From the NCBI RefSeq assembly GCF_002939985.1, contig NZ_MDFM01000021.1, positions 1 through 64,000 on the forward strand: DNA of 64,000 nt. The letters are read 5' to 3'. The notes under the pieces are model-generated. The model saw nothing but the letters and a program-made list of their open reading frames with translations, did not search any database and was not told the origin of the DNA. This document shows, one piece after another, positions 1 through 7,762 of this stretch. Positions within the stretch are counted from its first letter, which is position 1, and the number at the start of each line of letters is the position of its first letter. Position numbers and translations under genes: made by a program. This DNA comes from Xanthomonas hortorum pv. cynarae (GTDB taxonomy: Bacteria > Pseudomonadota > Gammaproteobacteria > Xanthomonadales > Xanthomonadaceae).

Positions 1-80
1 CGTGCCCGGCTTACGGAGTGGCCAAAGCCCCTCCAACAACACAGTTGCTACATGGACGTACTTGCGGCGTGTCCTGCGAT

Positions 81-104
81 GGTGGGCGGGCAAGGGCCCT
101 GCAG
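81..104. repeat. copy of a dispersed GC-rich intergenic repeat
   Basis: The stretch GGTGGGCGGGCAAGG followed by GCCCTGCAG lies in the gene-free left edge (1-287). Its reverse complement shares 19 consecutive bases (CTGCAGGGCCCTTGCCCGC) with 10134-10152, in another intergenic region. I see no convincing coding sequence in 1-287. The two copies on opposite strands suggest a dispersed intergenic family, but two copies is thin evidence. Confidence 0.4.
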
Positions 105-287
105 CCAGGCCGCAGATCATCCGCTCTGCAACTGACGCCTCCACGCCGTTCAATCACCTATCGAGGCGACCGGGATAGTGCGTTTTAGCGTCGTGTGATG
201 TTCCCGACCCGAGCTGTGGCCGAGTACGGCGCAGGCGCTTGCCTCGAACGCGTGATGTCTCCAGAACACTTCACTGCATCCGCTGCC

Positions 288-331
288 GCTAAAAACGAAA
301 AACCCAGCCCGGGATTCCCTGGGCTGGGTTT
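288..331 (-). terminator. intrinsic terminator of gcvP
   Basis: On the minus strand, just after the gcvP stop, AACCCAGCCC pairs with GGGCTGGGTT (arms 301-310 and 322-331) around a short loop. A T-rich tract, TTTTTCGTTTTTA, follows. This is a textbook Rho-independent terminator. Confidence 0.85.
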
Positions 332-363
332 CAATGCCACACGTAAACGCGAAAGGGCAGCGC

Positions 364-3297
364 TTACGCCTCCACGTCGTCCTTGTACGCATCCACCGGA
401 ATGCAGGCGCACATCACGTTCTTGTCGCCGTAGACGTTGTCCACGCGCGCCACCGGCGGCCAGTACTTCTGCTGCTTGAGGCTGGGCAGCGGGAAGGCGG
501 CCAGTTCGCGCGGGTAGGCGTGCGTCCACTCGCTGGCCGACACCTGCGTGGCGGTATGCGGTGCGTGCTTGAGCGGGTTGTCCTCGCGGTCCAGGCGGCC
601 GTCTTCGATGGCGCGGATCTCGTCGCGGATCTGGATCATCGCGTCGATGAAGCGGTCAAGTTCGTGCTGCGATTCGCTTTCGGTCGGTTCCACCATCAGC
701 GTCCCGGCAACCGGGAAGCTCAACGTCGGTGCGTGGAAGCCGAAGTCGATCAGCCGCTTGGCGATATCTTCGGCACCGATGCCGCTGGTCTTCTCCAGCG
801 GGCGGATGTCGAGGATGCACTCGTGCGCCACCAGGCCGTTACGGCCGGTGTACAGCGTCTTGTAGTGCGGCGCCAGGCGCTTGGCGATGTAGTTGGCGTT
901 GAGCAAGGCCACCTGGGTCGCCTTGCGCAGGCCACCACTGCCCATCATGGTCACGTACATCCAGCTGATCGGCAGGATCGAGGCGGAGCCGTAGCTGGCT
1001 GCGCTGACCATGCCGCCGGTGCGCAAGGAGCCTCCAATTCCGCTTTCGGAGTCGAATCCGCCGCCATGGATGGCGGCATCTTGACCTTCGCCGGCATGGA
1101 TGCCGGCACGAGGAAGATACGGCGCCAGATGCGACTTCACCGCACACGGGCCCACACCCGGGCCGCCGCCGCCATGCGGAATGCAGAAGGTCTTGTGCAG
1201 GTTGAGGTGCGAGACGTCCGAGCCCCACTTGCCGGGCTTGGCCACGCCGACCAGGGCATTCATGTTGGCGCCGTCGGTATAGACCTGGCCACCATGCGCG
1301 TGCACCGCTTCGCAGATCGCCACCACGTCTTCTTCGAACACGCCGTGCGTTGATGGATAAGTGATCATCAATGCGGCCAGACGCGCGGAATACTTCTCCG
1401 CCTTGGCGCGGATATCTTCGACGTCGACATTGCCGTTGGCATCGCACTTGGTCACGACGACCGTCATGCCACACATCTGTGCCGAGGCCGGGTTGGTGCC
1501 GTGCGCAGATTCCGGAATCAGGCAGATATCGCGATGCGCCTCACCACGCGCGCGGTGATAGGCACGGATCGCCAGCAGGCCGGCGTACTCGCCCTGCGCG
1601 CCGGAATTGGGCTGCAGGCTCACCGCGTCGTAGCCGGTGCACTCGACCAGCATCGCTTCCAGCTCGTCGATCAACTGCGCGTAACCGGCCGACTGCTCGG
1701 CAGGCGCCAGCGGATGGATCGCGCCGAATTCCGGCCAGGTCACCGGGATCATTTCGGCAGTGGCGTTGAGCTTCATGGTGCAGCTGCCCAGCGGGATCAT
1801 GGTGCGATCCATCGCCAGATCCTTGTCGGCCAGCGAGCGCATGTAGCGCAGCAGTTCGTGTTCGCTGTGGTGGGTGTTGAATACCGGGTGGGTCAGGAAG
1901 GCGCTGCTGCGCAGCAGGCCTTTCGGCAATGCGTCGGCGGTGGCGGCATCGAGTGCATCCACATCTGCCTGCGCGCCGAACAACGCGGCCAGTGCAACCA
2001 CGTCGGCGCGCGTGCTGGTTTCATCCAGGCTGATGCCGACCGCTTCGCTGTCGATCGCGCGCAGGTTGATGCCGGCTGCACGGGCCTTGGCGTGGATGGC
2101 ATCGGCATCGATCGCCTTGACGTGCAGGGTGTCGAAGAAACGCTCGCCCACGGTGACGCCGGCGCCGCGCAATGCGGCAGCCAGGATCGCGGCCAGACGA
2201 TGCGTGCGGCGTGCGATGCGGGTCAGGCCCTCGGGGCCGTGGTAGACCGCGTACATCGAGGCCATCACCGCCAGCAGCACCTGCGCGGTGCAGATGTTGG
2301 AGGTGGCCTTCTCGCGGCGGATATGTTGCTCGCGCGTCTGCAGCGTCAAACGGTAGGCAGGGTTGCCGGCGGCATCGATCGACACGCCGATCAACCGGCC
2401 CGGCATCGAGCGCTTGTAGGCATCGCGGCAGGCCATGAAGGCCGCATGCGGGCCACCGAAACCGAACGGCACGCCGAAGCGCTGCGAGTTACCGACCACG
2501 ATATCGGCGCCCCATTCGCCGGGCGCGGCGATCAGGGTCAGTGCGAGCAGATCGGTGGCCACTGCGACCAGGCCGCCTTGTGCGTGCACCGCATCGGCCA
2601 GCGCGGCGTGATCGCCGATGTGACCGAAGCTGTCCGGGTACTGCAGCAGCACGCCGAAGCACTCGGCCTGCAGCGCTTCTTCCGGCGTGCCCACGCGCAG
2701 CACGATGCCCAGCGGCTCGGCGCGGGTGCGCAGCAGTTCCAGCGTTTGCGGATGCACCGCGTCGTGTACAAAGAAGGTGTCGGATTTGGACTTGGCCGAT
2801 CGCTTGGCCAGCGTCATCGCTTCGGCTGCGGCGGTGGCTTCGTCCAGCAGCGAGGCGTTGGCGATCTGCATGCCGGTGAGATCCGCGCACAGGGTCTGGA
2901 AGTTGATCAGCGCTTCCATACGGCCCTGCGAGATCTCTGCCTGGTACGGCGTGTAGGCGGTGTACCAGGCCGGGTTTTCCAGGATGTTGCGCAGGATCAC
3001 CTTGGGCGTGTGGGTGCCGTAATAGCCCTGGCCGATAAACGTGCGCTGCACCTGGTTCTTGCTGGCGATGGCGCGGATCTTGGCCAGCGCTTCTTCTTCG
3101 GTGATCGCCTCGGGCAGAGCGAGTGCGGCCGACGATTTGATGTTGCCCGGCACGATGGCGTCGGTCAGCGCATCCAGCGAGGCGTGGCCGACCACGCCCA
3201 GCATCTGTGCGATTTCTGCGTCGTTGGGGCCGATATGGCGTTCGACGAACGCGCTGTGGTGTTCGAGGTCGCGCAGGGAAGACGTGGTCTGGGACAT
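364..3297 (-). CDS. gcvP: glycine dehydrogenase (decarboxylating), P protein
   Basis: PLP-dependent P protein of the glycine cleavage system. It decarboxylates glycine and passes the aminomethyl group to the lipoyl arm of GcvH. The 977-residue product matches the usual length of the single-chain form. It opens [14 protein letters not shown] and carries the conserved N-terminal FVERHIGP motif. The C-terminal half has the PLP-lysine region around [18 protein letters not shown] and the glycine-rich GGGFDSESG segment. I chose the ATG at 3297: the frame stays open to 3579, but that stretch is the glycine riboswitch. The gene is monocistronic here, with no gcvT or gcvH nearby. It is bracketed by a riboswitch upstream and a strong terminator downstream. 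The identification is secure. Confidence 0.97.
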   Translation of the reverse strand: MSQTTSSLRDLEHHSAFVERHIGPNDAEIAQMLGVVGHASLDALTDAIVPGNIKSSAALALPEAITEEEALAKIRAIASKNQVQRTFIGQGYYGTHTPKVILRNILENPAWYTAYTPYQAEISQGRMEALINFQTLCADLTGMQIANASLLDEATAAAEAMTLAKRSAKSKSDTFFVHDAVHPQTLELLRTRAEPLGIVLRVGTPEEALQAECFGVLLQYPDSFGHIGDHAALADAVHAQGGLVAVATDLLALTLIAAPGEWGADIVVGNSQRFGVPFGFGGPHAAFMACRDAYKRSMPGRLIGVSIDAAGNPAYRLTLQTREQHIRREKATSNICTAQVLLAVMASMYAVYHGPEGLTRIARRTHRLAAILAAALRGAGVTVGERFFDTLHVKAIDADAIHAKARAAGINLRAIDSEAVGISLDETSTRADVVALAALFGAQADVDALDAATADALPKGLLRSSAFLTHPVFNTHHSEHELLRYMRSLADKDLAMDRTMIPLGSCTMKLNATAEMIPVTWPEFGAIHPLAPAEQSAGYAQLIDELEAMLVECTGYDAVSLQPNSGAQGEYAGLLAIRAYHRARGEAHRDICLIPESAHGTNPASAQMCGMTVVVTKCDANGNVDVEDIRAKAEKYSARLAALMITYPSTHGVFEEDVVAICEAVHAHGGQVYTDGANMNALVGVAKPGKWGSDVSHLNLHKTFCIPHGGGGPGVGPCAVKSHLAPYLPRAGIHAGEGQDAAIHGGGFDSESGIGGSLRTGGMVSAASYGSASILPISWMYVTMMGSGGLRKATQVALLNANYIAKRLAPHYKTLYTGRNGLVAHECILDIRPLEKTSGIGAEDIAKRLIDFGFHAPTLSFPVAGTLMVEPTESESQHELDRFIDAMIQIRDEIRAIEDGRLDREDNPLKHAPHTATQVSASEWTHAYPRELAAFPLPSLKQQKYWPPVARVDNVYGDKNVMCACIPVDAYKDDVEA

Positions 3298-3400
3298 GGC
3301 GGGCATCCGGGGCAGGGGCAGACGAATGGTCGACAAGCACCACAACCGGTATGACGCGCACAGCGCATCACATCCTGTCGCAGCGAGAGTCTTCCTCGCG

Positions 3401-3582
3401 CCCCTCTGTCCTTTTGCCTGAGAGTTTAAAAACGCGGCGTGGCGCTGGGCCTGCCTGCGTTCCGTGCCCCTTCGGCGCCGGCATCGGCCGGTCTCTCCAG
3501 AGTTGTACTGCGGATGGTATCGGGCCTGAGCGATTACGGGCTGTTGCGCCTTCGGCAGCGGCAGTGCCGCTTCTCCCACCGT
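3401..3582 (-). promoter_or_regulatory. tandem glycine riboswitch upstream of gcvP
   Basis: Read on the minus strand, two glycine aptamers follow one another. The first (about 3505-3580) has GGGAGAAGCGGC, then CTGCCGAAGGCGCAA, and ends near CAGTACAACTCTGG. The second (about 3401-3503) has TCTGGAGAGACCGG, then GCGCCGAAGGGGCA, and closes with CTCTCAGGCAAAAGGACAGA. These are the conserved gcvT-motif blocks. In this class glycine binding usually turns on glycine catabolism genes, and the position directly before gcvP fits. About 100 nt separate the second aptamer from the ATG, leaving room for an expression platform. Confidence 0.93.
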
Positions 3583-3593
3583 GTTGCCATGCG

Positions 3594-3599
3594 ATTATA
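3594..3599 (-). promoter_or_regulatory. -10 box of the riboswitch-gcvP promoter
   Basis: A perfect TATAAT lies on the minus strand about 12 nt before the first aptamer. Transcription would therefore begin right at the riboswitch. I could not find a good -35 at 16-18 nt, so only the -10 is called. Confidence 0.6.
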
Positions 3600-3777
3600 G
3601 CGTGCGTCGGCGTCACCGGGCGCACCCGCCGCGCCTGCCGCGTCACGGCTGTTGTGCTTGGGTCCGCTTAACCTTGCAACGGCTAGCGCCTATCATCGAC
3701 GCCCTTGTGCTCATCCCGACGCTGCCCCACACAAGCGCCGGCGTGCGTCCCCGATGCACCACGTTTCGGACTCCTGC

Positions 3778-5031
3778 ATGACCCCCACCACGCCTTCCAC
3801 CCGTCGCATGGCGCTGCTGCTCGCCGGGTTGGCGATGTTCGGCCCGTTTTCCATCGACACCATCTTTCCCGCGTTCTCGCGGCTCAGCCGCAGCCTGGCG
3901 GTGGACGAGGTGGCGATCCAGCAGACCATCAGCGTCTATCTGCTCGCTTACGGGGTGATGAGCATTGCGCACGGGCCGCTGTCCGATGCGTGGGGCCGCA
4001 AGCGGGTGATCCTGGGCGGGCTGGTGCTGTTCATCGCCGGCTCGGTGGGCTGTGCGCTGTCGCAGGATCTGCCCACGCTGCTGGCGTTCCGCGCGTTGCA
4101 GGGGCTGTCGGCCGGTGTGGGCATGATCGTCGGCCGGGCAGTGATCCGCGATCTGTTCCACGGTGCGGATGCGCAACGGCTGATGAGCCAGGTGTCGATG
4201 ATCTTCGGCATCGCGCCGGCGATCGCGCCGATCATCGGCGGCTGGATCCTGCTCAGCGGCGCGGGCTGGCCGCTGATCTTCTGGTTTCTGGTGGCGTTCG
4301 GGCTGGTGCTGCTGATTGCGACGATGACCTGGCTGCCGGAGACCCATCCGCTGGAAGCGCGCACGCCACTGCAGCTGCGCAGCTTGATGCACGACTACGT
4401 GCGGATCGGCTTCAATCCGCGTTTCCAGCGCCTGGCCGCGGCCGGCGCATTCAACTTCGCGGGCATTTTTCTGTACATCGCCTCGGCGCCGGTGTTGATC
4501 ATGCGCCACCTGCACATGGGCGAGGGCGATTTCGCCTGGTTGTTCATCCCCACCATCGGCGGCATGACGCTGGGCTCGTTCCTGTCCGGGCGCATGGCCG
4601 GCAGCATGGACCCGGTGCGGCAGATCCGTATCGGCTTCATCTGCTGCGGCGTGGCGGCGCTGGCCAATCTTGGCTACACCCTGTCGGTGGCGCAGATCAG
4701 CCTGCCGTGGGCGGTGCTGCCGATTTTCCTGGCCGGTATGGGCATGGCCTTGATCTTCCCGATCCTGGCGCTGGCGGTGCTGGACATGTACCCGCATCAG
4801 CGCGGCCTGGCCTCCTCGCTGCAGGCCTTCACCCAGCTGATGACCAATACGCTGGTGGCCGGGGTGCTGTCGCCGCTGCTGAGTGAACACCCGCGCCATC
4901 TGGCGATCGGCATGACCGGTTTTTTCTTGCTGGGCTGGCTATTCTGGCGCTGGGAGCGCCGCAGCGGCCGCCGTCTTCGCCGCCGCCAGGCCGCAGAGGC
5001 AGTGCCTCTGGAGCCGGCCGACCACCTCTGA
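3778..5031 (+). CDS. Bcr/CflA-family multidrug efflux MFS transporter
   Basis: Inner-membrane major facilitator protein of 417 residues with about 12 hydrophobic segments. It shows the Bcr/CflA signature: an early GPFSIDTIFPAF helix and the loop GPLSDAWGRKRVILGG (MFS motif A). QGLSAGVGMIVGRAVIRD then matches the next conserved Bcr block. The family exports drugs such as bicyclomycin and sulfonamides, or small metabolites, by proton antiport. I chose the ATG at 3778 (MTPTTPSTRR) because it gives the usual short cytoplasmic N-terminus; an ATG at 3754 is possible. No adjacent regulator is seen, so the substrate cannot be predicted. Confidence 0.88.
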   Translation: MTPTTPSTRRMALLLAGLAMFGPFSIDTIFPAFSRLSRSLAVDEVAIQQTISVYLLAYGVMSIAHGPLSDAWGRKRVILGGLVLFIAGSVGCALSQDLPTLLAFRALQGLSAGVGMIVGRAVIRDLFHGADAQRLMSQVSMIFGIAPAIAPIIGGWILLSGAGWPLIFWFLVAFGLVLLIATMTWLPETHPLEARTPLQLRSLMHDYVRIGFNPRFQRLAAAGAFNFAGIFLYIASAPVLIMRHLHMGEGDFAWLFIPTIGGMTLGSFLSGRMAGSMDPVRQIRIGFICCGVAALANLGYTLSVAQISLPWAVLPIFLAGMGMALIFPILALAVLDMYPHQRGLASSLQAFTQLMTNTLVAGVLSPLLSEHPRHLAIGMTGFFLLGWLFWRWERRSGRRLRRRQAAEAVPLEPADHL

Positions 5032-5047
5032 CCTCACAGGAGCCTGC

Positions 5048-5449
5048 ATGTCCACCGATTCCAAGCTGCGCCGCGACGCCCGCAAGCGCGCCGCCGAGCG
5101 CCAGCGCAACCAGGCCGCCGCCAAGGTCACTGCCGAATCGCCGATCGAAGCGCATGCCGAACTGCGCGACCAGCAACGCACGCTATTGGCCGGCATTGTC
5201 CGCCGCGACGGCGAATGGGTGCTGGGCATGGATGGCCGCATCGCCGGCGAAAGCACCAGCGCCGCGCAGGTCCTGGCCCTGATCATGCGCGCGGCCGAAT
5301 TGCACGAACGCCAGGGCACGCCGGTGCGGCTGACCTATTCGGATGCGCTCAAGGATGCCGCGCACGCCGAGGCCGCTGCCGACGGCAGGGATTTCGAGGC
5401 ATTCCGGATCGAGTTCTCGCAGAAGCTGGCGCCGACGCGTACGCACTGA
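5048..5449 (+). CDS. conserved hypothetical protein, 133 aa
   Basis: Small soluble protein preceded by an AGGAG-type ribosome binding site 17 nt after the transporter stop, so it is probably co-transcribed. The N-terminus is strongly basic and helical (KLRRDARKRAAERQRNQ). The rest is a compact acidic/alanine-rich domain with no signal peptide or membrane segment. I do not recognise a family with a known function. Coding potential is supported by the ribosome binding site, the codon pattern and the tight linkage. Confidence 0.75.
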   Translation: MSTDSKLRRDARKRAAERQRNQAAAKVTAESPIEAHAELRDQQRTLLAGIVRRDGEWVLGMDGRIAGESTSAAQVLALIMRAAELHERQGTPVRLTYSDALKDAAHAEAAADGRDFEAFRIEFSQKLAPTRTH

Positions 5450-5482
5450 GGCGTGCGGGGGATGGGCCGGCGATGGGCCAGA

Positions 5483-5508
5483 GCGGATGTACTCAGCGGA
5501 TGTACTCA
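5483..5508. repeat. 13-nt tandem duplication
   Basis: GCGGATGTACTCA occurs twice in direct succession between the small conserved gene and the convergent effector gene. It is a perfect duplication with no obvious function and may reflect replication slippage. Confidence 0.7.
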
Positions 5509-5642
5509 ATCGATGCAGGCAAGGACCGCCGCCTGACGGTCACCTATTGAGGTGCAGCTGTACCGGTGGCCAGGGCCATCGATGCAATGCCTGACGCAGC
5601 GCCGAGCTACCTCAGGCCTGAGCAGTTGCCCGCCTTGTCGCC

Positions 5643-5675
5643 CCATCCGGCAGCCCAACTGGCGCTGCCGGATGG
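5643..5675. terminator. hairpin between convergent genes, possible terminator
   Basis: CCATCCGGCAGC (5643-5654) pairs perfectly with GCTGCCGGATGG (5664-5675) across a 9-nt loop. It lies just beyond the stop of the effector gene and downstream of the 133-residue gene. Neither strand has a clear U-run, so termination is inferred only from the position and the 12-bp stem. Confidence 0.4.
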
Positions 5676-5697
5676 TCTTCGGGAATAACCGCAAGTG

Positions 5698-7632
5698 TCA
5701 GCGCGAAGGCGCGTGCGGCGCCGGTTCCTGCTGCGGCGCCTGCTCGCGTACGCTGGCGTGGCGGTCTTGCTCGGCCTGTACGGCCTGCAAGCGCTGCACG
5801 CTGCTTTCCAGCGGCGTCTGCTGCGCGGCCTGGGCATCGAAGCTTGCGCGCAGGTGCGCGGGCGAATCGAGCGCTCCCTCGACGACGAAGCCCCGGGCCG
5901 GGTCATGGCCGAGCACCACGTGGTCCACGCGCTGTAGCCCATGCTCGCGCGCGGTGACAAGGGCTCCCATTGCCAGGCGCTCGCTGTCCGCATCGGGCAC
6001 GCGGCCGCGCGCGGTCTCCAGTTGCTCTACCGCTGCGGTGCATTGCTTCAGCAGCGCATGGTCCGGATTGGCCGGATGGCGCGGATCCGAGGCTGCGATT
6101 GCCGCATCTGCCTGGCGCGGCAGCGCTTCGGTGTCGATGTGCTGCAACTGGCCGTCGTATTTTCCATCGGCGCCGTCGGCAATGCGCTGCAGCCGCTCGA
6201 CGAACGCATAAGGCTCGCCGCCCACGTTGCGGGCCATTGCGATCGCGAAGTGTTCGGGCGACTGCGGCGGGGCGTTGCGGTCGCCGACCAGCGAGCTCAG
6301 CGAGCTGCCGCCGATCTTGCTGGCCTCGACGCTGGCCTGGGTCTGCTCCATCAGCGCCTGCATCTGCACCTCGCTGAATGCCAGCGTGGTCTTCTGCCCC
6401 GGCTCGATCGCACCGGTGCCCACCATCTCGCCGCTCAGCGCGCTGTTGAGATTTTGCGCGATCGCCTTTTCCTCGCTGGCCTCGTTGCGGCCACCCAGGC
6501 GCTGCATCAGCCCGGGCGCGGCGACATCGCCATCGATCTCGAAGCGGTAGCTGCGTTCCTGCACGCGTTCGGTCTCGTTGCCGTCGTACTGGCGCACGAT
6601 CGTCAGCGGCACGTTGCCGCCGTATTGCAGCTGTTGTACCACCGTGTAGCCGTCCTGGCCCGGTGTGCTGATGCGCACCTGGCTGCCTTCGTTGCGGTTG
6701 CCGGCCAGATCGGCACTGAGCGGGCCCAGCTCCAGCTGCAGACGCTGCTGCGAGCTGAAACTGATCCGCTCCAGCGTCTGTCGTTCATCGACGCCGGGCA
6801 CGTCCGGTGCAATCTTGCCCTCGCGCACGAAGTCGCCCATGGCCGCGAGTGCACGCGGATCGGCGAGGTCGAACTGCGCGCTGTGCACCTGCGACTGGCC
6901 CAGCGCGTCGGCACGCCCAAGCAGGGCCTGCGCCGGTCCCACCTTGACGCCAACCGCGTTCACTGCCTCGATGGCTGCGTTGGGCCCGGTCACCACACGC
7001 ACGTGGCGCTCGTCCACGCGCTCGATCAGATAGCTGCGGCCGCTGGCTTCGGTGATCTCGCTCTGCATGCTGAGGTGTTGCAGACTCGCCGAGGCGTCGC
7101 GCTGGGTGTAGGTCTGTGTGTCCATCACCGCGCGTGCGCCGATCGGCAGGCTCTCCGGCTGCAGCGGATTGATGCGGGTGGCAGCCTCTGCAGGCTGGTC
7201 GACGCCGGGCAGCGTCAGCGAATAGCGCATGCGCTGCCCGGCACTGACGCTGGCTTCGATGGTCAACTTGCCGTCGCCGAGCTTGGTCTGCAGGCTTTGC
7301 TGCTGGCCGGTGTGCGCGTCGGCCTCGAGGTTGAAGGTGGTGGTCTTGGCCTCGGCATCGCTGAGCTTGCCCAGGCCTAGCGCGCTGCTGGTGCGCAGGC
7401 TGTTCTCGCCCAACGACTGGGTTTTACTGCCGTTGCTCTGCTCGCTGGTCTGCGAATACTTGAGCGACTGCTCTGTCGAGTTCAACGCGACTGTGGCGCT
7501 GCCCAGTTCTGCCGAGTATTCGGTGTTCTTGCTGCTGTAGATCGGGTCGAACGCGCGATCGTTCGCGTCGTCGATGAACTGCTTGTTGGGGTCCAGGTTC
7601 TGCTGGTCCGGGCCGGTGGAGGCGTTGTTCAT
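5698..7632 (-). CDS. putative X-T4SS effector with C-terminal XVIPCD domain
   Basis: Protein of 644 residues starting MNNASTGPDQQN at an ATG with a weak AGGAC upstream. Residues about 516-615 look like the Xanthomonas VirD4-interacting protein conserved domain. They begin DPRHPANPDHALLKQ, continue with a helical block containing R..P..DSERLAMGALV, then LQRVDHVVLG and FVVEGALDSPAHL, and end TPLESSVQRL. A Gln-rich tail follows (QAVQAEQD...QQEPAP). This layout marks cargo for the Xanthomonadales bacteria-killing type IV secretion system. Residues 1-515 have no signal peptide and no toxin motif I recognise; they are rich in Gln, Ser and Thr with acidic patches. The T4SS genes are not in the window. 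Known effectors usually have an immunity gene next to them, and none is evident here. The domain call is confident; the toxic activity is unknown. Confidence 0.8.
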   Translation of the reverse strand: MNNASTGPDQQNLDPNKQFIDDANDRAFDPIYSSKNTEYSAELGSATVALNSTEQSLKYSQTSEQSNGSKTQSLGENSLRTSSALGLGKLSDAEAKTTTFNLEADAHTGQQQSLQTKLGDGKLTIEASVSAGQRMRYSLTLPGVDQPAEAATRINPLQPESLPIGARAVMDTQTYTQRDASASLQHLSMQSEITEASGRSYLIERVDERHVRVVTGPNAAIEAVNAVGVKVGPAQALLGRADALGQSQVHSAQFDLADPRALAAMGDFVREGKIAPDVPGVDERQTLERISFSSQQRLQLELGPLSADLAGNRNEGSQVRISTPGQDGYTVVQQLQYGGNVPLTIVRQYDGNETERVQERSYRFEIDGDVAAPGLMQRLGGRNEASEEKAIAQNLNSALSGEMVGTGAIEPGQKTTLAFSEVQMQALMEQTQASVEASKIGGSSLSSLVGDRNAPPQSPEHFAIAMARNVGGEPYAFVERLQRIADGADGKYDGQLQHIDTEALPRQADAAIAASDPRHPANPDHALLKQCTAAVEQLETARGRVPDADSERLAMGALVTAREHGLQRVDHVVLGHDPARGFVVEGALDSPAHLRASFDAQAAQQTPLESSVQRLQAVQAEQDRHASVREQAPQQEPAPHAPSR

Positions 7633-7670
7633 TGGATGCGTCCTGCATGCTGCGCCTGTGCAGCGGGCGC

Positions 7671-7676
7671 GCAGTA
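7671..7676 (-). promoter_or_regulatory. possible -10 box for the effector gene
   Basis: TATACT on the minus strand lies about 38 nt before the effector ATG, in a locally AT-richer patch. A TTGATA lies 20 nt further upstream, longer than ideal spacing. This suggests the effector has its own promoter rather than relying on the upstream peptidase gene. Confidence 0.4.
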
Positions 7677-7762
7677 TATCGCCGGCGTTTTGTACGTTTA
7701 TCAAATGAATGTTATGCGGCGGCCAGGGTCTGGCTACCGCATGCCGCTGGGTAGATGGGGCG

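Noticed and set aside
1093-1110. Palindrome GCCGGCATGGATGCCGGC inside gcvP resembling the intergenic palindromes
   Set aside because: It encodes the conserved AGIHAGEG region of the P protein, so the pattern is explained by coding constraint and codon choice.
1501-3354. Long open frame (617 codons) antisense to gcvP
   Set aside because: It is a composition artefact of a GC-rich gene; the product is His/Arg/Gly-rich with no domain and no ribosome binding site.
3298-3579. 94-residue N-terminal extension of gcvP
   Set aside because: The stretch is the glycine riboswitch and its expression platform; the protein family starts near [14 protein letters not shown].
5941-7380. 479-codon frame opposite the effector gene
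   Set aside because: Low-complexity translation without motifs; the minus-strand frame carries the XVIPCD domain.
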